Shown in pieces: positions 26,705 to 36,985 of a DNA stretch of 36,985 nt. The stretch's first letter is position 1, and every line of letters starts with the position of its first letter. The notes beneath the pieces are model-generated. The model was not told where the DNA came from, searched no databases, and was given only the letters and a program-made list of their open reading frames with translations. The stretch is taken from positions 946,769 through 983,753 of the forward strand of contig BJOX01000088.1 in assembly GCA_009731375.1 (NCBI GenBank). Direction: 5' to 3'. Both the position numbers and the translations under genes were made by a program. Origin of the DNA: Paulinella micropora. Its lineage: Eukaryota; Cercozoa; Imbricatea; Euglyphida.

Positions 26705-26960
26705 TAACGTCCCCCACTCACCCCCCCCCCAAAGGAAAAACATAAAATGTGTTGGGAAAAAACCATATAATGTGGCATGGCCATGCATATGGGGAGTCAT
26801 GGTGGGGGACGTCATGAATGAATGCATGGTTGCATGGTGTGATGCATGGTGTGATGGATGGATTGATGGAGGACAATTTCCTTACCCTTGCTAGCTTCAC
26901 TTGATCGTGGAAACTAGACATTTAAGCGCGCTTTGCTGCGCTGTGCGTACCTGTATTTAT
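26705..26960 (+). repeat. Dispersed repeat copy 1 with a CGCTTTGCTGCGCTGTGCGT block
   Basis: From a C-run through AAAACCATATA, a series of ATGGATG-like units, to CCCTTGCTAGCTT. It is similar to 27621-27800. At 26921-26960 it carries a block (TTTAAGCGCGCTTTGCTGCG and following) that also occurs at 26260-26300. Confidence 0.65.
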
Positions 26961-27210
26961 GTGTGTACTTGCATTTAAAAGTAAGTACATGTAGAAAAGT
27001 ATATATAGAAAAAATATATTATATTATTTCATATGTTAGAGTCTCCGGATCCTATCTAGATCTTCAGCTTTCATCCTCGAGCTCATTCACTATCTCTCAT
27101 CCACCATCCCATATCGACCATCTCACATCCCTCATCTCTCATCCGCTATGTGAGAGCTTTGGCACTTGCCAAAAACACCACACTGGAGTGGTGGGGGGTG
27201 GGAGGGGGGC

Positions 27211-27620
27211 NNNNNNNNNNNNNNNNNNNNNNNNNNNNNNNNNNNNNNNNNNNNNNNNNNNNNNNNNNNNNNNNNNNNNNNNNNNNNNNNNNNNNNNNNN
27301 NNNNNNNNNNNNNNNNNNNNNNNNNNNNNNNNNNNNNNNNNNNNNNNNNNNNNNNNNNNNNNNNNNNNNNNNNNNNNNNNNNNNNNNNNNNNNNNNNNNN
27401 NNNNNNNNNNNNNNNNNNNNNNNNNNNNNNNNNNNNNNNNNNNNNNNNNNNNNNNNNNNNNNNNNNNNNNNNNNNNNNNNNNNNNNNNNNNNNNNNNNNN
27501 NNNNNNNNNNNNNNNNNNNNNNNNNNNNNNNNNNNNNNNNNNNNNNNNNNNNNNNNNNNNNNNNNNNNNNNNNNNNNNNNNNNNNNNNNNNNNNNNNNNN
27601 NNNNNNNNNNNNNNNNNNNN
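27211..27620. other. Assembly gap (410 N)
   Basis: Bounded on both sides by G- or C-runs, so probably a repeat-induced gap. Contents unknown. Confidence 0.99.
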
Positions 27621-27800
27621 CCCCCCCCCCCCCCCCAAGGAAAAAAACAAAGGAAAAAACCATATAGTGTGGTGGAGGAATCATGGTGGATGGAAGATGG
27701 TGGGGATTCATGGATAGATGCATGCTGTGATGCATGCATGCATCGAGAACAATCCCCTAGCCCTTGCTAGCTTTGCATATGATATGTCGTGGAAATAAAC
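27621..27800 (+). repeat. Dispersed repeat copy 2
   Basis: C-run, AAGGAAAAAACCATATAGTG, ATG-rich units and CCCTTGCTAGCTTTGC, matching 26705-26905 in order. No gene. Confidence 0.65.
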
Positions 27801-27804
27801 ATAG

Positions 27805-28740
27805 TAGACGGGCGATCCCCGGTCATATTCTCTTTTCTAAAAGTATATCGTAGCCAAGTGTGTCAGTGATCACTTCAAGGAAACCAAATCATTTTTTTAG
27901 CGGCGGGGCCGGCCTGAAAGATCATGGAAAGAACATTTTGGACGGGCCTGCATGTCTTTTTTGCGGAAATGCAACCTTTTTTTCGCTATGAATTCCACTT
28001 GGAAAAAATCGTGCCACCAGGTTTTTCTATGGAAAAAGAAAAAAAAAGTTTTGAAACTTTTCCTAGTCTGTAGTGGTAAAAATAAAAACGCTGTGGGACG
28101 GGTGATCCCCTTGTGTGTTTTTTCTAATATGATATTTCTGTACTAGCTATAGAAGGGCGATCCCCTGTCATATTCTCGTTTCTAAAAGTATATCGTAACC
28201 AAGTGTGTCAGTCTGTCTGTTATCACTTCACGGAAATCTAACTTTCAAAAACTTCTGGTTTTTTTTCCACAGGAAAACCGGACGGCCCGATTTTTCCAAG
28301 TGGAATTCAAAGCGAAAAAATATTGCTTTTCCGCAAAAAAGACAGGCCAGCCCGTCCAAAATATTCTTCCCGTGATCTTTCAGGCAGGCTCCGCCGCTAA
28401 AAAAGTGATTAGGTTTCCGTGAAGTGATGACGGACAGACGGACAGACAGACACACTTGGCTACGAGAATATGACACTGTGACAGGGGATCGCCCGTCTAT
28501 CTAGTATAGCTTGTCTAGCTAGTATAGAAATAGCATATCAGCTAGATTAGAAAAAAAAAACAAGGGGATCGCCCGTCCTATAGAGTTTTTTATTTTAACA
28601 CTACAGACTAGGGACTAGGGAAAATTTCAAAAACTTATGTTTTTTTTTAATTTTATTTTTATTTTTTAATAACCGTGCGGCCCGTTTTTTCCAAGTGGAA
28701 TTCATAGCAAAAAAAAGGTTGCGTCTCCAAAAAAAAAAAA
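27805..28740. mobile_element. Nested foldback element with long inverted arms
   Basis: The left part (about 27955-28150) pairs in inverse orientation with the right part (about 28503-28738). Paired blocks include GCTATGAATTCCACTTGG with CCAAGTGGAATTCATAGC, CCTAGTCTGTAGTG with CACTACAGACTAGG, and GGGTGATCCCCTTGT with ACAAGGGGATCGCCC. A smaller inverted-repeat element (28151-28500) sits exactly at the centre. The right arm runs into a poly-A run and a 10-N gap (28758-28767), so its outer end is lost. No transposase is present. Confidence 0.65.
28151..28500. mobile_element. MITE-like element with inverted termini
   Basis: About 340 bases. Left end AGAAGGGCGATCCCCTGTCA, right end mirrored as TGACAGGGGATCGCCCGTCT. 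The similarity continues inward for some 80 bases (TATTCTCG, CCAAGTGTGTC, GTCTGTCTGT, TCACTTCACGGAAA) with gaps. Non-coding. No target-site duplication could be confirmed because it lies inside a similar palindrome. Confidence 0.65.
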
Positions 28741-28757
28741 AAAAAAAAAAAAAAAAG

Positions 28758-28767
28758 NNNNNNNNNN
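28758..28767. other. Assembly gap (10 N) after a poly-A run
   Basis: 28 adenines and a G, then ten Ns. Confidence 0.99.
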
Positions 28768-28779
28768 CATACAAAACGT

Positions 28780-29166
28780 TTGGCGCTCGCCCGCGGCCCT
28801 GTCTGAGGCCTTAAGTTGCATCTAATAGTCAGATTAGGTGTGGAATAAACTCCCGGTGCGGTTAGTTATGCCAAATAGTGTCGCTCCGATTTAGGCTGTG
28901 GCTTCATACTTAATATTTTTGCCTAGCATGCACTGCTGTTTTTGCTCAAGTTTGCTGGCTTTTGGCGCTCGCCCGCCATGTCTGAGGCCTTAAGTGGCAT
29001 CTAATAGTCGGATTAGGTGTGGAACTGAACCCCGGTGCGGTTAGTTATGTCAAATAGGGTCGTTCTGATTTAGGCTGTGGCGTCATACTTATATTTTCGC
29101 CTAGCTTGCACCGCTGCTTTTGGCTCAAGTCTGCTGTTATTTGGCGCTCGCCCGCCCTGTCTGAGG
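28780..29166 (+). repeat. Tandem repeat of about 180 bases, two and a bit copies
   Basis: Units begin TTGGCGCTCGCCCGC at 28780, 28962 and 29141 (periods 182 and 179). The first two are about 85-90% alike by eye. The third breaks off after TGTCTGAGGC and runs into the putative exon at 29189. Confidence 0.85.
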
Positions 29167-29188
29167 CTGATGTGGGTAATACTGTCAG

Positions 29189-29642
29189 GCGCACTCAGTT
29201 TTTCAAACGTCCTATCGCTGGCCATCAAGGTCAAGGAAAATGTCCTTCATCTAACTCCGGGCGATCGTCTAGCAACCACAGCCAGAAGGCAGCAGTTGCA
29301 ATAGTTGTGCAAGGTGAAGAGTTTGCGGGACTTTCCCGCGACGACAGGTCATGCATGTAATATCTTTGTTGCTCCATATATTGCTCTGGTCTCTGTATAG
29401 AATTCTGGCACTCAACCAGTATGTTAACGCCAAGAGTGCTGAGAAGCAAAAGCGCAAACATAAAGATTACCTATCAGCATTAACAACGAAGATGTGCGAA
29501 CAGTTACTAGTGTCTAAGGTAGGTACGAACGAGATTTTGCGGGCAAACCTGCGTTCCTACTTCACCGCCCCGGAAGCTTCGGCTGAAGCTGCTAAAGAAG
29601 ACAATTTCACGACTGCTGCGGAATCCGAAGGTCTTCTTAACC

Positions 29643-29679
<37 letters not shown>

Positions 29680-29694
29680 TACACACACACTCTT

Positions 29695-29787
<93 letters not shown>

Positions 29788-30106
29788 GACAAACATCGCA
29801 GCCTCCCCCCAACCCACCCCCCTCTAACACACAGAGACACACACACACACACACACCTCACTCACTGCATTAGTTCCGAATCGTAGTGCTCATGGCCGTG
29901 GCGCTGGCCGTGGCGGCGGCCGTGGCGCTGGCCGTGGCGCTGGCCGTGGCGGCGGCCGTGGTGGCCGTGGCCGCGGCCGTGGTGGTCGTGGCCGCGGCCG
30001 TGGTGGCCGTGGCGGCGGCCGTGTTCGCCGCAAGTTGGAGTCAAAAGCAAACGTTGAAGAGGAATCAGATCGATCTGATGCATCATGGGTGAAAGGTGAT
30101 GACTAG
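29189..30106 (+). CDS. Probable spliced host gene fragment with RG-rich C-terminus
   Basis: Three open segments fit together with GT-AG introns of matching phase: exon 29189-29347 (phase 2 end), intron 29348-29400 (53 bases), exon 29401-29630 (phase 1 end), intron 29631-29873 (243 bases, carrying the CT/CA microsatellite), exon 29874-30106 with a TAG stop. The middle exon gives a Lys/Glu/Ala-rich helical stretch ([19 protein letters not shown]). The last exon gives about 40 residues of GRG/GGR repeats, then an acidic Ser-rich tail ending SWVKGDD. The protein could bind RNA, like other RG-rich proteins. No start codon is seen and the family is unknown. Splicing is inferred from frame agreement only. 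Confidence 0.4.
29641..29862 (+). repeat. (CT)n and (CA)n compound microsatellite
   Basis: Alternating blocks of CT and CA dinucleotides, including about 20 CT and 22 CA units, followed by a C-rich stretch and a further CA block. It lies inside the second predicted intron. Confidence 0.95.
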
Positions 30107-31040
30107 TCAAGTATTCGTAGTTTCTTTTTTAAGATTACTGCTTGGTGACCTCTTAAGGGCCTTGGCACGATTCAATCAATTATATATGAATGGTTCGCTT
30201 AAGGGTCTGCTCGTAAATATTAGTTAATATGACAACCGATAGTGTTTTACAGTGGCAATTTGTAACTTAAAATGTCCTAAACGAAATTGTTGCTAGTATG
30301 ATATTTATTAGTCACTGAATCAAGAAATCGTAGAAATCAGCTTGAATTAGTTATCAATATTAATACCAATACTAAATACAATAATTTTTATAATAAATAC
30401 ATTAACTGGCTATGATAAATTGAAACTATAAATATCATTTTTCGTAAATGTATTAATTTGTAAGAATCTTACAAATGGGTCTTGGTGTAGGAAGACCCGT
30501 TTTGTCCCCCACCTTGCCCTCCCGCCACAAGCAGAGCAGAGCGTGGGAAGTGTCTAGTACAGTGATCAGCTATAGGCACTGCAAATTCAAAATGCGCACT
30601 TTCCTGACAGGGGTCACTTAAGGTAGACCCCACACCCCCTTGAACGAAGGTCCCTGTCTGCGATCCGACCGTTGCACAGGAAACGCTTCGGGAGTCAAGG
30701 CTCCTAACCCAATGGACAAAGGCCTCCGCAATGCTTCCCGTCGCGAACCGGCTACCGGGGCGTCCCCCTCTTACCGTGCCCGGTCGTAGACTTCACAGAA
30801 CGAAGAATTTAACAATAATGCAAACATTTCCCGCCGCTAGTTCAACTACCGAAGTCAAAAGATGTACCGTCCAGAAATAGACCCACGAAACGTACTGACA
30901 TGGATAAAAAAAGGTAATGGTACCAACCAGTACCAGAACAAGTAGAACTACTAAAATCAAGTTCACCGACTGCATTAGTCAACAAGGTGACTAATGATAC
31001 TAATCATTGAACAGTAACGACTGCTAATATTAATACTAAC
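30107..31040. other. Non-coding, AT-rich, then a GC-richer block
   Basis: No gene supported. Two adjacent perfect hairpins lie at 30456-30498: ATTTGTAAGA / TCTTACAAAT with a 1-base loop, then GGGTCTT / AAGACCC with an 8-base loop. A GC-richer block at 30500-30790 has no feature I recognise. Confidence 0.5.
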
Positions 31041-31047
31041 GGATAAT

Positions 31048-32340
31048 TGCATATGTTTTTTAGGTCGTTTTAGTGGGGTCCAAAACGGAGGCAACTATAA
31101 CTTTTCGAGTTTATAAAATTTTTTATATCGCCCTTTTTTGTTGTAAAGATCACAATGTGATCTGGTTTCGACTTAAAAAATAATAATAATAATTTAAAAT
31201 CCAAATTTTATAACGGTTACAAGTTTTATGTTTTGTTGATTAAAAAAAGATAATAGGCAAAGTTTGACCATAATTCACCATAATTTGGTCGGGGCAATAT
31301 CGAGGCTGAGCTTTCTGAATCTGCGGCCCTTTTGAAAAAAAGAGCAGTACTTCGAAAGCCTTAGTTTCCTGGGTTTTTGGTGTTTTGGCACCATTTTTTT
31401 ACAAAAAATCCCGGGAGCTCAATCATTTTTTGTGGTGGGTGTCGGGGCCGGCCGGTCAAGGAAAAGATGCCAGAGGAAAGGATTCCCTGAGTGCATCAGC
31501 TATCTTTTACCACAAAGCATGTTAAAGCTATCCAAGTATATACATAGTAACCTTGAGTGTTTTTGATTACTTGTACAAAATATTTCTTGATAATTTTACT
31601 TGTAGGCTACAAACCACCCAGGAGAAAACCACCTATTTTTTTTTGTCGAAACACGAAAATCTCAAATTTCGTAGTTTGAGTAATATTTCTTGCACAGATG
31701 AATAGTTGAATCGTTTTGTACTATCATTAAACGTATTTCTCCAACTTTGTCTTATTTGTAAATGTATGTGGAAGGGAAAAACTCAAAATCACAAAACCAG
31801 CATTTTTCTGGTTTTGGGGACATATACATCTTAGTATTCATCAGTTTAAAGAATTCTAAGTATTGGAATCGTCTTTTACAACCATAAAGTAAAGCTCCAC
31901 CAAAGGATTTTTGTTCATTTTGCCTAGAAGCTACTTACCAAAAAGTGGGTTTTCACAAGTTCACGTGTCTGACCTACACATGCCTGTACATTTTTTCCTG
32001 GACCTTTCTCCTCCAGTTTTATTAGTGTAATCATGTCTCACTGACATATACTTACGATAGATACAAAAATATTGAAAATGGGATGTGTCTGCTTCACTCC
32101 TGGAGGCAGGCAAGTCCAAGATGTCGGAATGTCAAAAAAGTTTTGATCAGTTTTCTTCTGGGTTTCATGTGTTTTTTGAACAGAAACTACGTAGATGTGA
32201 AGGCATAGTGTTTTAAGACTCCCCCAACCTATTTAAGAGCTGTAAGACCGTCAATTTTGTGTGTGTGTTTTCAGCTGCCCTTGAGTGGCTGTTTTCCGGT
32301 TGACTCTACGCGTCTCAGACATATGGAAAATTTCTTGAAA
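31048..32340 (+). repeat. Large duplicated segment, copy 1
   Basis: Matches 32839-34140 in direct orientation at its left part (31048-31163) and along its right part (31370-32340, very close to identical by eye, apart from small indels). The piece 31201-31369 is in opposite orientation relative to the other copy. No coding potential. Contains CCGGGAGCTCAATCATTTTT and GGCCGGCCGGTCAAGG as landmarks. Confidence 0.85.
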
Positions 32341-32838
32341 CTCGATCAAATAGTTTATTGAGACAGACTGTACAGTATTTTATAAAAGCTAATAGAGCAA
32401 TCCAACAAAACAGATTCAGCAGTCAGTGGCATAATCGTGTTGCTTTGACCCGGCATTTTTCAGGAATAAAAGGAATAAAAAGAATTCAATAGCGTTGTGC
32501 CATCCGGACACTTTTTCCGCAAAAATTCAGGAAATTTTCCATCCAATATGGTAAAAAAGTGTACAAACTTCATTTGAGTCGTTTATCAAAATTACTTAAC
32601 ATTTTTTGAATCCCATTCAAGTACTGTAATTAGTTACATATGAATTTTAATATACTATAATTTGGGTTGTAAAAAGATCTTACCACGCACTTAACTTTGT
32701 GTTGTGAGAACCAAATTTACATATGCTGCGGCGGTTTAAGTTCGACTCCTTGCGCGCATAGGGGTGAGCGCGCTTGGGGGGGGGAGAAGAGATTATGCCG
32801 GTCCACCCAGTATATAACTTATGATGGCAATACTTACC
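32341..32838. other. Spacer between the duplicated segments
   Basis: No gene seen. AT-rich with a G-run near 32776. Confidence 0.5.
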
Positions 32839-34140
32839 GCATATGTTTTTTTAAGCATTTTAAGCGTCGGTAAAATGGAGGCAACGATAACTTTTCGAGT
32901 TTTCAATGTTTTTTTAATCGTCCTTTTTGTTGTAAAGATCACGATGAGATCTACTGCTAGCTAGGAAACTAAGGCCTTTGAAGTACTGCTCCTTTTTTCA
33001 AAAAAGCTGCAGATTCAGAAAGATCACAGTCTATATTACTGCCGACCAAACTATCGCGAATTATATAGAAAATTTGCACAATATTTTTTTAATACACAAG
33101 ACACAAAACTTTTAACCGTTAAAAAATTTGAATTTCAAATGATTTTTTTCATGGGTTTTTGGTGTTTTGACACCATTTTTTAGAAAAAAATCCCGGGAAC
33201 TCAATCATTTTTTGTGGTGTATGTCGGGCCGGCCGGTCAAGGAAAAGATGCCAGAGGAAAGGATTCCCTGAGTGCATCAGCTATCTTTTACCACAAAGCA
33301 TGTTAAAGCTATCCAAGTATATACATAGTAACCTTGAGTGTTTTTGATTACTTGTACAAAATATTTCTTGATAATTTTACTTGTAGGCTACAAACCACCC
33401 AGGAGAAAACCACCTATTTTTTTTGTCGAAACACGAAAATCTCAAATTTCGTAGTTTGAGTAATATTTCTTGCAAAGATGAATAGGTGAATCGTTTTGTA
33501 CTATCATTAAACGTATTTCTCCAACTTTGTCTTATTTGTAAATGTCTGTGGAAGGACTCTTGAAAAACTCAAAATCACAAAACCAGCATTTTTCTGGTTT
33601 TGGGGACATATACATCTTAGTATTCATCAGTTTTAGGAATTTTAAGTATTGGAATCGTCTTTTACAACCATAAAGTAAAGCTCCACCAAAGGATTTTTGT
33701 TCATTTTGCCTAGAAGCTACAAACCAAAAAAAGTGGGTTTTCACAAGTTCACGTGTCTGACCTACACATGCCTGTACATTTTTTCCTGGACCTTTCTCCT
33801 CCAGTTTTATTAGTGTAATCATGTCTCACTGACATATACTTACGATAGATACAAAAATATTGAAAATGGGATGTGTCTGCTTCATTCCTGGAGGCATGCA
33901 AGTCCAAGATGTCGGAATGTCTAAAAAGTTTTGACTATTTTTCTTTTGGAGTTCGTGTGATTTTTCAACAAAAGCTACGTAGATGTGAAGGCATAGTGTT
34001 TTAAGACTCCCCCAACCTATTTAAAAGCTGTAGGACCGTCAATTGTTTTAAAAATAAAATTTTATTTGCTTGTTCAGCTGCCCTTAAGGGACTGTTTTCC
34101 GGCTGACTCTGTGTGTCTCAGAGATGTTGAAATTTTCTCA
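32839..34140 (+). repeat. Large duplicated segment, copy 2, with inverted core
   Basis: Left arm 32839-32952 and right arm 33151-34140 match copy 1 directly, about 1,780 bases downstream. The core 32963-33130 is the reverse complement of 31201-31369, for example AGGAAACTAAGGCCTTTGAA against the complement of TTCGAAAGCCTTAGTTTCCT. The core is more diverged than the right arm. Confidence 0.85.
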
Positions 34141-35400
34141 AAATTCAATCAAATTATTTATCGAGATGCATTGCGTAACGTTCGATAGTTCAAAAGCTAA
34201 GAAAATAACAATAAAAAAGTCTTTAATCATAATCGTGGTTGCAAATCATTTTTTCACCACATTGAATCAGCAAAAAAATTACGGCCCTACCTGTCTTTTT
34301 GACAAAGTTTCCGAAAAATTTTCCACAAGAAATGTTGACTTTTTACAATTTCAAATGCTTCGTTTGTCAAAGCTACTAAAAATAATTTAAAATCGATTGC
34401 AGATTCTGAATCAGGGTGATCTGAAGAATTTGACTGTATATGTTTTATTAATATTATTTTTAAACCGGCCATGCACTTAACTTTTTTTTTGATGTTATAA
34501 AAACATATGTTCCGGTCTGTCGGTTATCCTTGGTCTGGCCCGCAGGCTACGGAGTCCCTTCTCCTGTATTCCTCAGTCTTCATATCGTTAGGACAGTTAT
34601 CGGTGATGAAAGTTAAATATCATATTGATAATTTTATTGTATTAATAACAGTTTATGGGAGTGTAACACCCAAGGTTTCCTCCCAATATGTTCCCTCATA
34701 ATAAAATATTACCATTCACGACGGTGACGGTATTGGTAACTAAGATTTAATAATTAATTAACTTAATATATTCTTCCTAAGGAAAATCGTACGAAATATT
34801 TATACTTCATGTAGCCGCCAATATGAGTGGAACATCAACAAATATATCAATATTAATAAAGATATCCCGCTAGGAAAAAATCCCCTGGACCCCGAATTTA
34901 TTACACCCTATTTTAATGACTATAGCGCGGGCCGAACGGGGTCACCGCCAACTCATTACCGTCAGCCGTACCGACGGGTGACTGGTCACTTGGAGTCAGT
35001 CACGAATCTCACTTTTTCCAAGTGAGGTTTGTGGTTGAGTCAGTTCGTTTTTTATCATTAAATTCCTTTCTTCCTGAGCTTCATAAGGGTTGACCTATCG
35101 GTCTTTCAGGAGCCATTAGTTGAGGGTCAGGTCGATGCGCAAACGCAAGAATAGTCATTTTCAAGTGCTGCTGCCTATCTAACGTTGCATTTATTGATAC
35201 TTCGGTGGAATATTAGTCAGATTTAGTCGACTCTATTCTCTTTCGCAGGTAATTAAAATTTTGTATTAGTATCTACAAAATAAGTTGATGAGCCGGTAGT
35301 AGCGCCCAAGCTCTGGACTTCTCCCGTGTTTTTTACCTGCAGATCCAATATCATAATTTGAAGCCAAAATTCAATGACCTAATGATCTCTTGGACTCAAG
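34141..35400. other. Non-coding AT-rich stretch
   Basis: Open frames are short and without coding character. A small inverted pair TCACTT...CCAAGTGA lies near 34986-35026. Nothing else recognised. Confidence 0.5.
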
Positions 35401-35410
35401 ACTATCCCGT

Positions 35411-35522
35411 CTCTCTCTCTCTCTCTCCCCCCCCCCCCCCCCCCCCCCCCCCCTTCCNNNNNNNNNNCCCCCCCCCTCTCTCTTTCTCCTTATCCGCCTA
35501 TCTATCTATATATCTATCTATA

Positions 35523-35578
<56 letters not shown>

Positions 35579-35580
35579 AC
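35411..35580 (+). repeat. Microsatellites: (CT)n, poly-C, gap, (CTAT)n
   Basis: CT run 35411-35426, C run to about 35452, ten Ns at 35458-35467, CT run, then about 18 CTAT units from 35500. Confidence 0.95.
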
Positions 35581-35653
35581 TCTATCGGTCTAACTACATG
35601 CCAGTCCGTCTCGTCTTTCGTATTAGTTGAACACAACTCTACCCGAGTGCTAT

Positions 35654-36340
35654 GTCCGCGAATCTCTCAACCCTCAGAGGCATATCAGTATCGCCCTCCA
35701 TCAGTTACCACGAGCCCGCCCATAATATCGTCCCATCATGATGTCCCGTGATCACTGTTCGTTTCCGATCATGAATGGCATCACTTGGTCTTACAATTCG
35801 AAGATGACGAGCGTGACAGGGTACGGTAAAGGGAGGAGGAGAGATGGCGTAGTATTTTGCTGTACTGTTTCCCATTTCTTTCTTATCTTATGCATGGCCA
35901 GACTTGCAGTCTAACTATTCTTTTCTCTGGCAAAGGTGTTAGGATATAATCGTATTTTACGCATTAACTCTATATCGATACTGTGCGTAAATACCGTCCG
36001 CGAATCTCTTACCCTCAGAAGCACATCTGCATTGCCCTCCCCTCCCTCAGTTACCACGAGCCCGCTCATAATGTCGTCCCATCATGATGTCCCGTGATCA
36101 ATGTTCCTTTCCGATCATGAATAGCATCACTTAGTCTTACAATTCGAAGACGACGAGCGTGACAGGGTACGGTAAAGGGAGGAGGAGAGATGGCGTAGTA
36201 TTTTGCTGTACTGTTTCCCATTTCTTTGTTATCTTATGCATGGCCAGACTTGCAGTCTAACTATTCTTTTCTCTGGCAAAGGTGTTGACATATAATCGTA
36301 TTTTATGCAAACACTCTACACCGATACTGTGCGTAAATAG
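35654..36340 (+). repeat. Tandem duplication of about 342 bases
   Basis: Units 35654-35995 and 35996-36340 both start GTCCGCGAATCTCT and end ACTGTGCGTAAATA. They are above 90% alike by eye, including a long block with GGTACGGTAAAGGGAGGAGG. No gene. Confidence 0.9.
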
Positions 36341-36985
36341 CATGATGCTGTGACTAAGTCATGCATTTTCTTCTTCTTTCTCTCTAATACTATCTTCACT
36401 GGACCACAAGCAGCTTCCCGTGTCTTTCCGCTCTCACCTCTAATTTCTTGACGAGCAACGGTGGCAGTCGTTTTCGCTGTCTCAGCTGTACACTGTTACA
36501 CCTACCACCACTTTTTTTGTCGTTTACCGAGGCGGTCAACCGCCGTTTCCAATTTATTTGCGAGGAATACCTGCAATGCAGGGTCCCGCTGTGACCCATC
36601 GATTCAAACACACACACACACATTTTACCGCAAGGGGAGGGAGCAGGGCCCCAGACGCATGTTATTGCTCGATCCCCTAATCTCCCATGTCGCATCAAAA
36701 CGTCTTACTCAATAAAAATCCTCAAAACAGCGGGGCCCTCGGAAAATGGTAACAGCAATGGTCAGGATAATGCCGGTAAAGTCAAACTATGATTTAAAAT
36801 TAAAAGACCGTCAGTCTCGGCGATGACTTAAAAGCCAGGGTAGGGGAAGAAAACCCCCAATTTAGAATAACAATAATAATAATAATAGTGCTTCTCTGTC
36901 AATGGCTGATGCAAATCTGCACATGCGCCTCCATCGTCTCACCCGTGAGGGGAGTACGAAGAATTGACGATAGGCTCTAATGACA
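36341..36985. other. Non-coding flank to the window end
   Basis: A short (CA)n at 36607-36623 and an AAT-rich stretch near 36865. Open frames at 36396-36715 lack coding character. Nothing else seen. Confidence 0.5.

Noticed and set aside
26933-27770. Open frames spanning the 410-N gap
   Set aside because: Most of their length is N; no support.
29557-29854. Minus-strand open frames of Cys-Val and Arg-Glu repeats
   Set aside because: Translation of the CT/CA microsatellite.
30500-30790. GC-richer block as an rRNA or tRNA gene
   Set aside because: No cloverleaf, conserved rRNA string or snRNA box could be recognised.
33532-34390. Short open frames in the duplicated right-hand segments
   Set aside because: They are not kept open between the two near-identical copies and have no coding character.

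Overview
This looks like a eukaryotic nuclear scaffold, not a bacterial or free viral genome. It has assembly gaps, microsatellites, nested repeat families, a decayed LTR retrotransposon and a probable spliced host gene. Enclosed in it is a roughly 19.7 kb integrated double-stranded DNA virus-like element of the Polinton/Maverick (adintovirus-like) type. I cannot name the host lineage.

Layout. (1) 1-4900, minus strand: 5' part of a decayed Ty3-like LTR retrotransposon, with a CCCH-finger gag, an aspartic protease region and reverse transcriptase, broken by stops and frameshifts and running off the left edge. (2) About 5470-25170: the Polinton-like element. Its left end carries a rightward gene pair that resembles the N-terminal module of Polinton DNA polymerases. 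Then come, on minus, a retroviral-type integrase and a charged protein. A long rightward structural block follows: a phage-style fibre with an S74 chaperone, a two-TM protein, a small beta-rich protein, an A32/FtsK-type packaging ATPase, a core-like basic peptide, a coiled-coil Pro/Gln-rich protein, an adenain-like protease, a penton-like minor capsid protein, a double-jelly-roll major capsid protein, a virion-surface-type protein and a lipase. On minus within this block lie a secreted Cys-rich protein and an ExoX-C-like protein. At the right end, leftward, are an AP2-like small protein and a zinc-finger protein-primed DNA polymerase B. (3) 25170-36985: host-type repeat DNA with a polypurine tract, foldback/MITE-like elements, tandem repeats, a probable three-exon RG-rich gene fragment (29189-30106) and large duplications. 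No other gene is visible there.

The gene set covers every step a Polinton virion would need: replication (PolB), integration (RVE integrase), packaging (ATPase), capsid (MCP, penton), maturation (protease), attachment (fibre, surface protein) and membrane passage (lipase). However, at least six of these genes carry in-frame stops or frameshifts, so this copy looks like a recently decayed provirus. No convincing terminal inverted repeats are visible.

Regulatory signals are unusually regular. TATATA-like boxes lie 5-60 bases before most starts. GTAGGGG...CCCCTAC hairpins sit on or just after several stop codons, and a related hairpin abuts two start codons. A 26-base palindromic repeat covers two start codons and recurs, with one mismatch over 23 bases, inside the PolB coding region.
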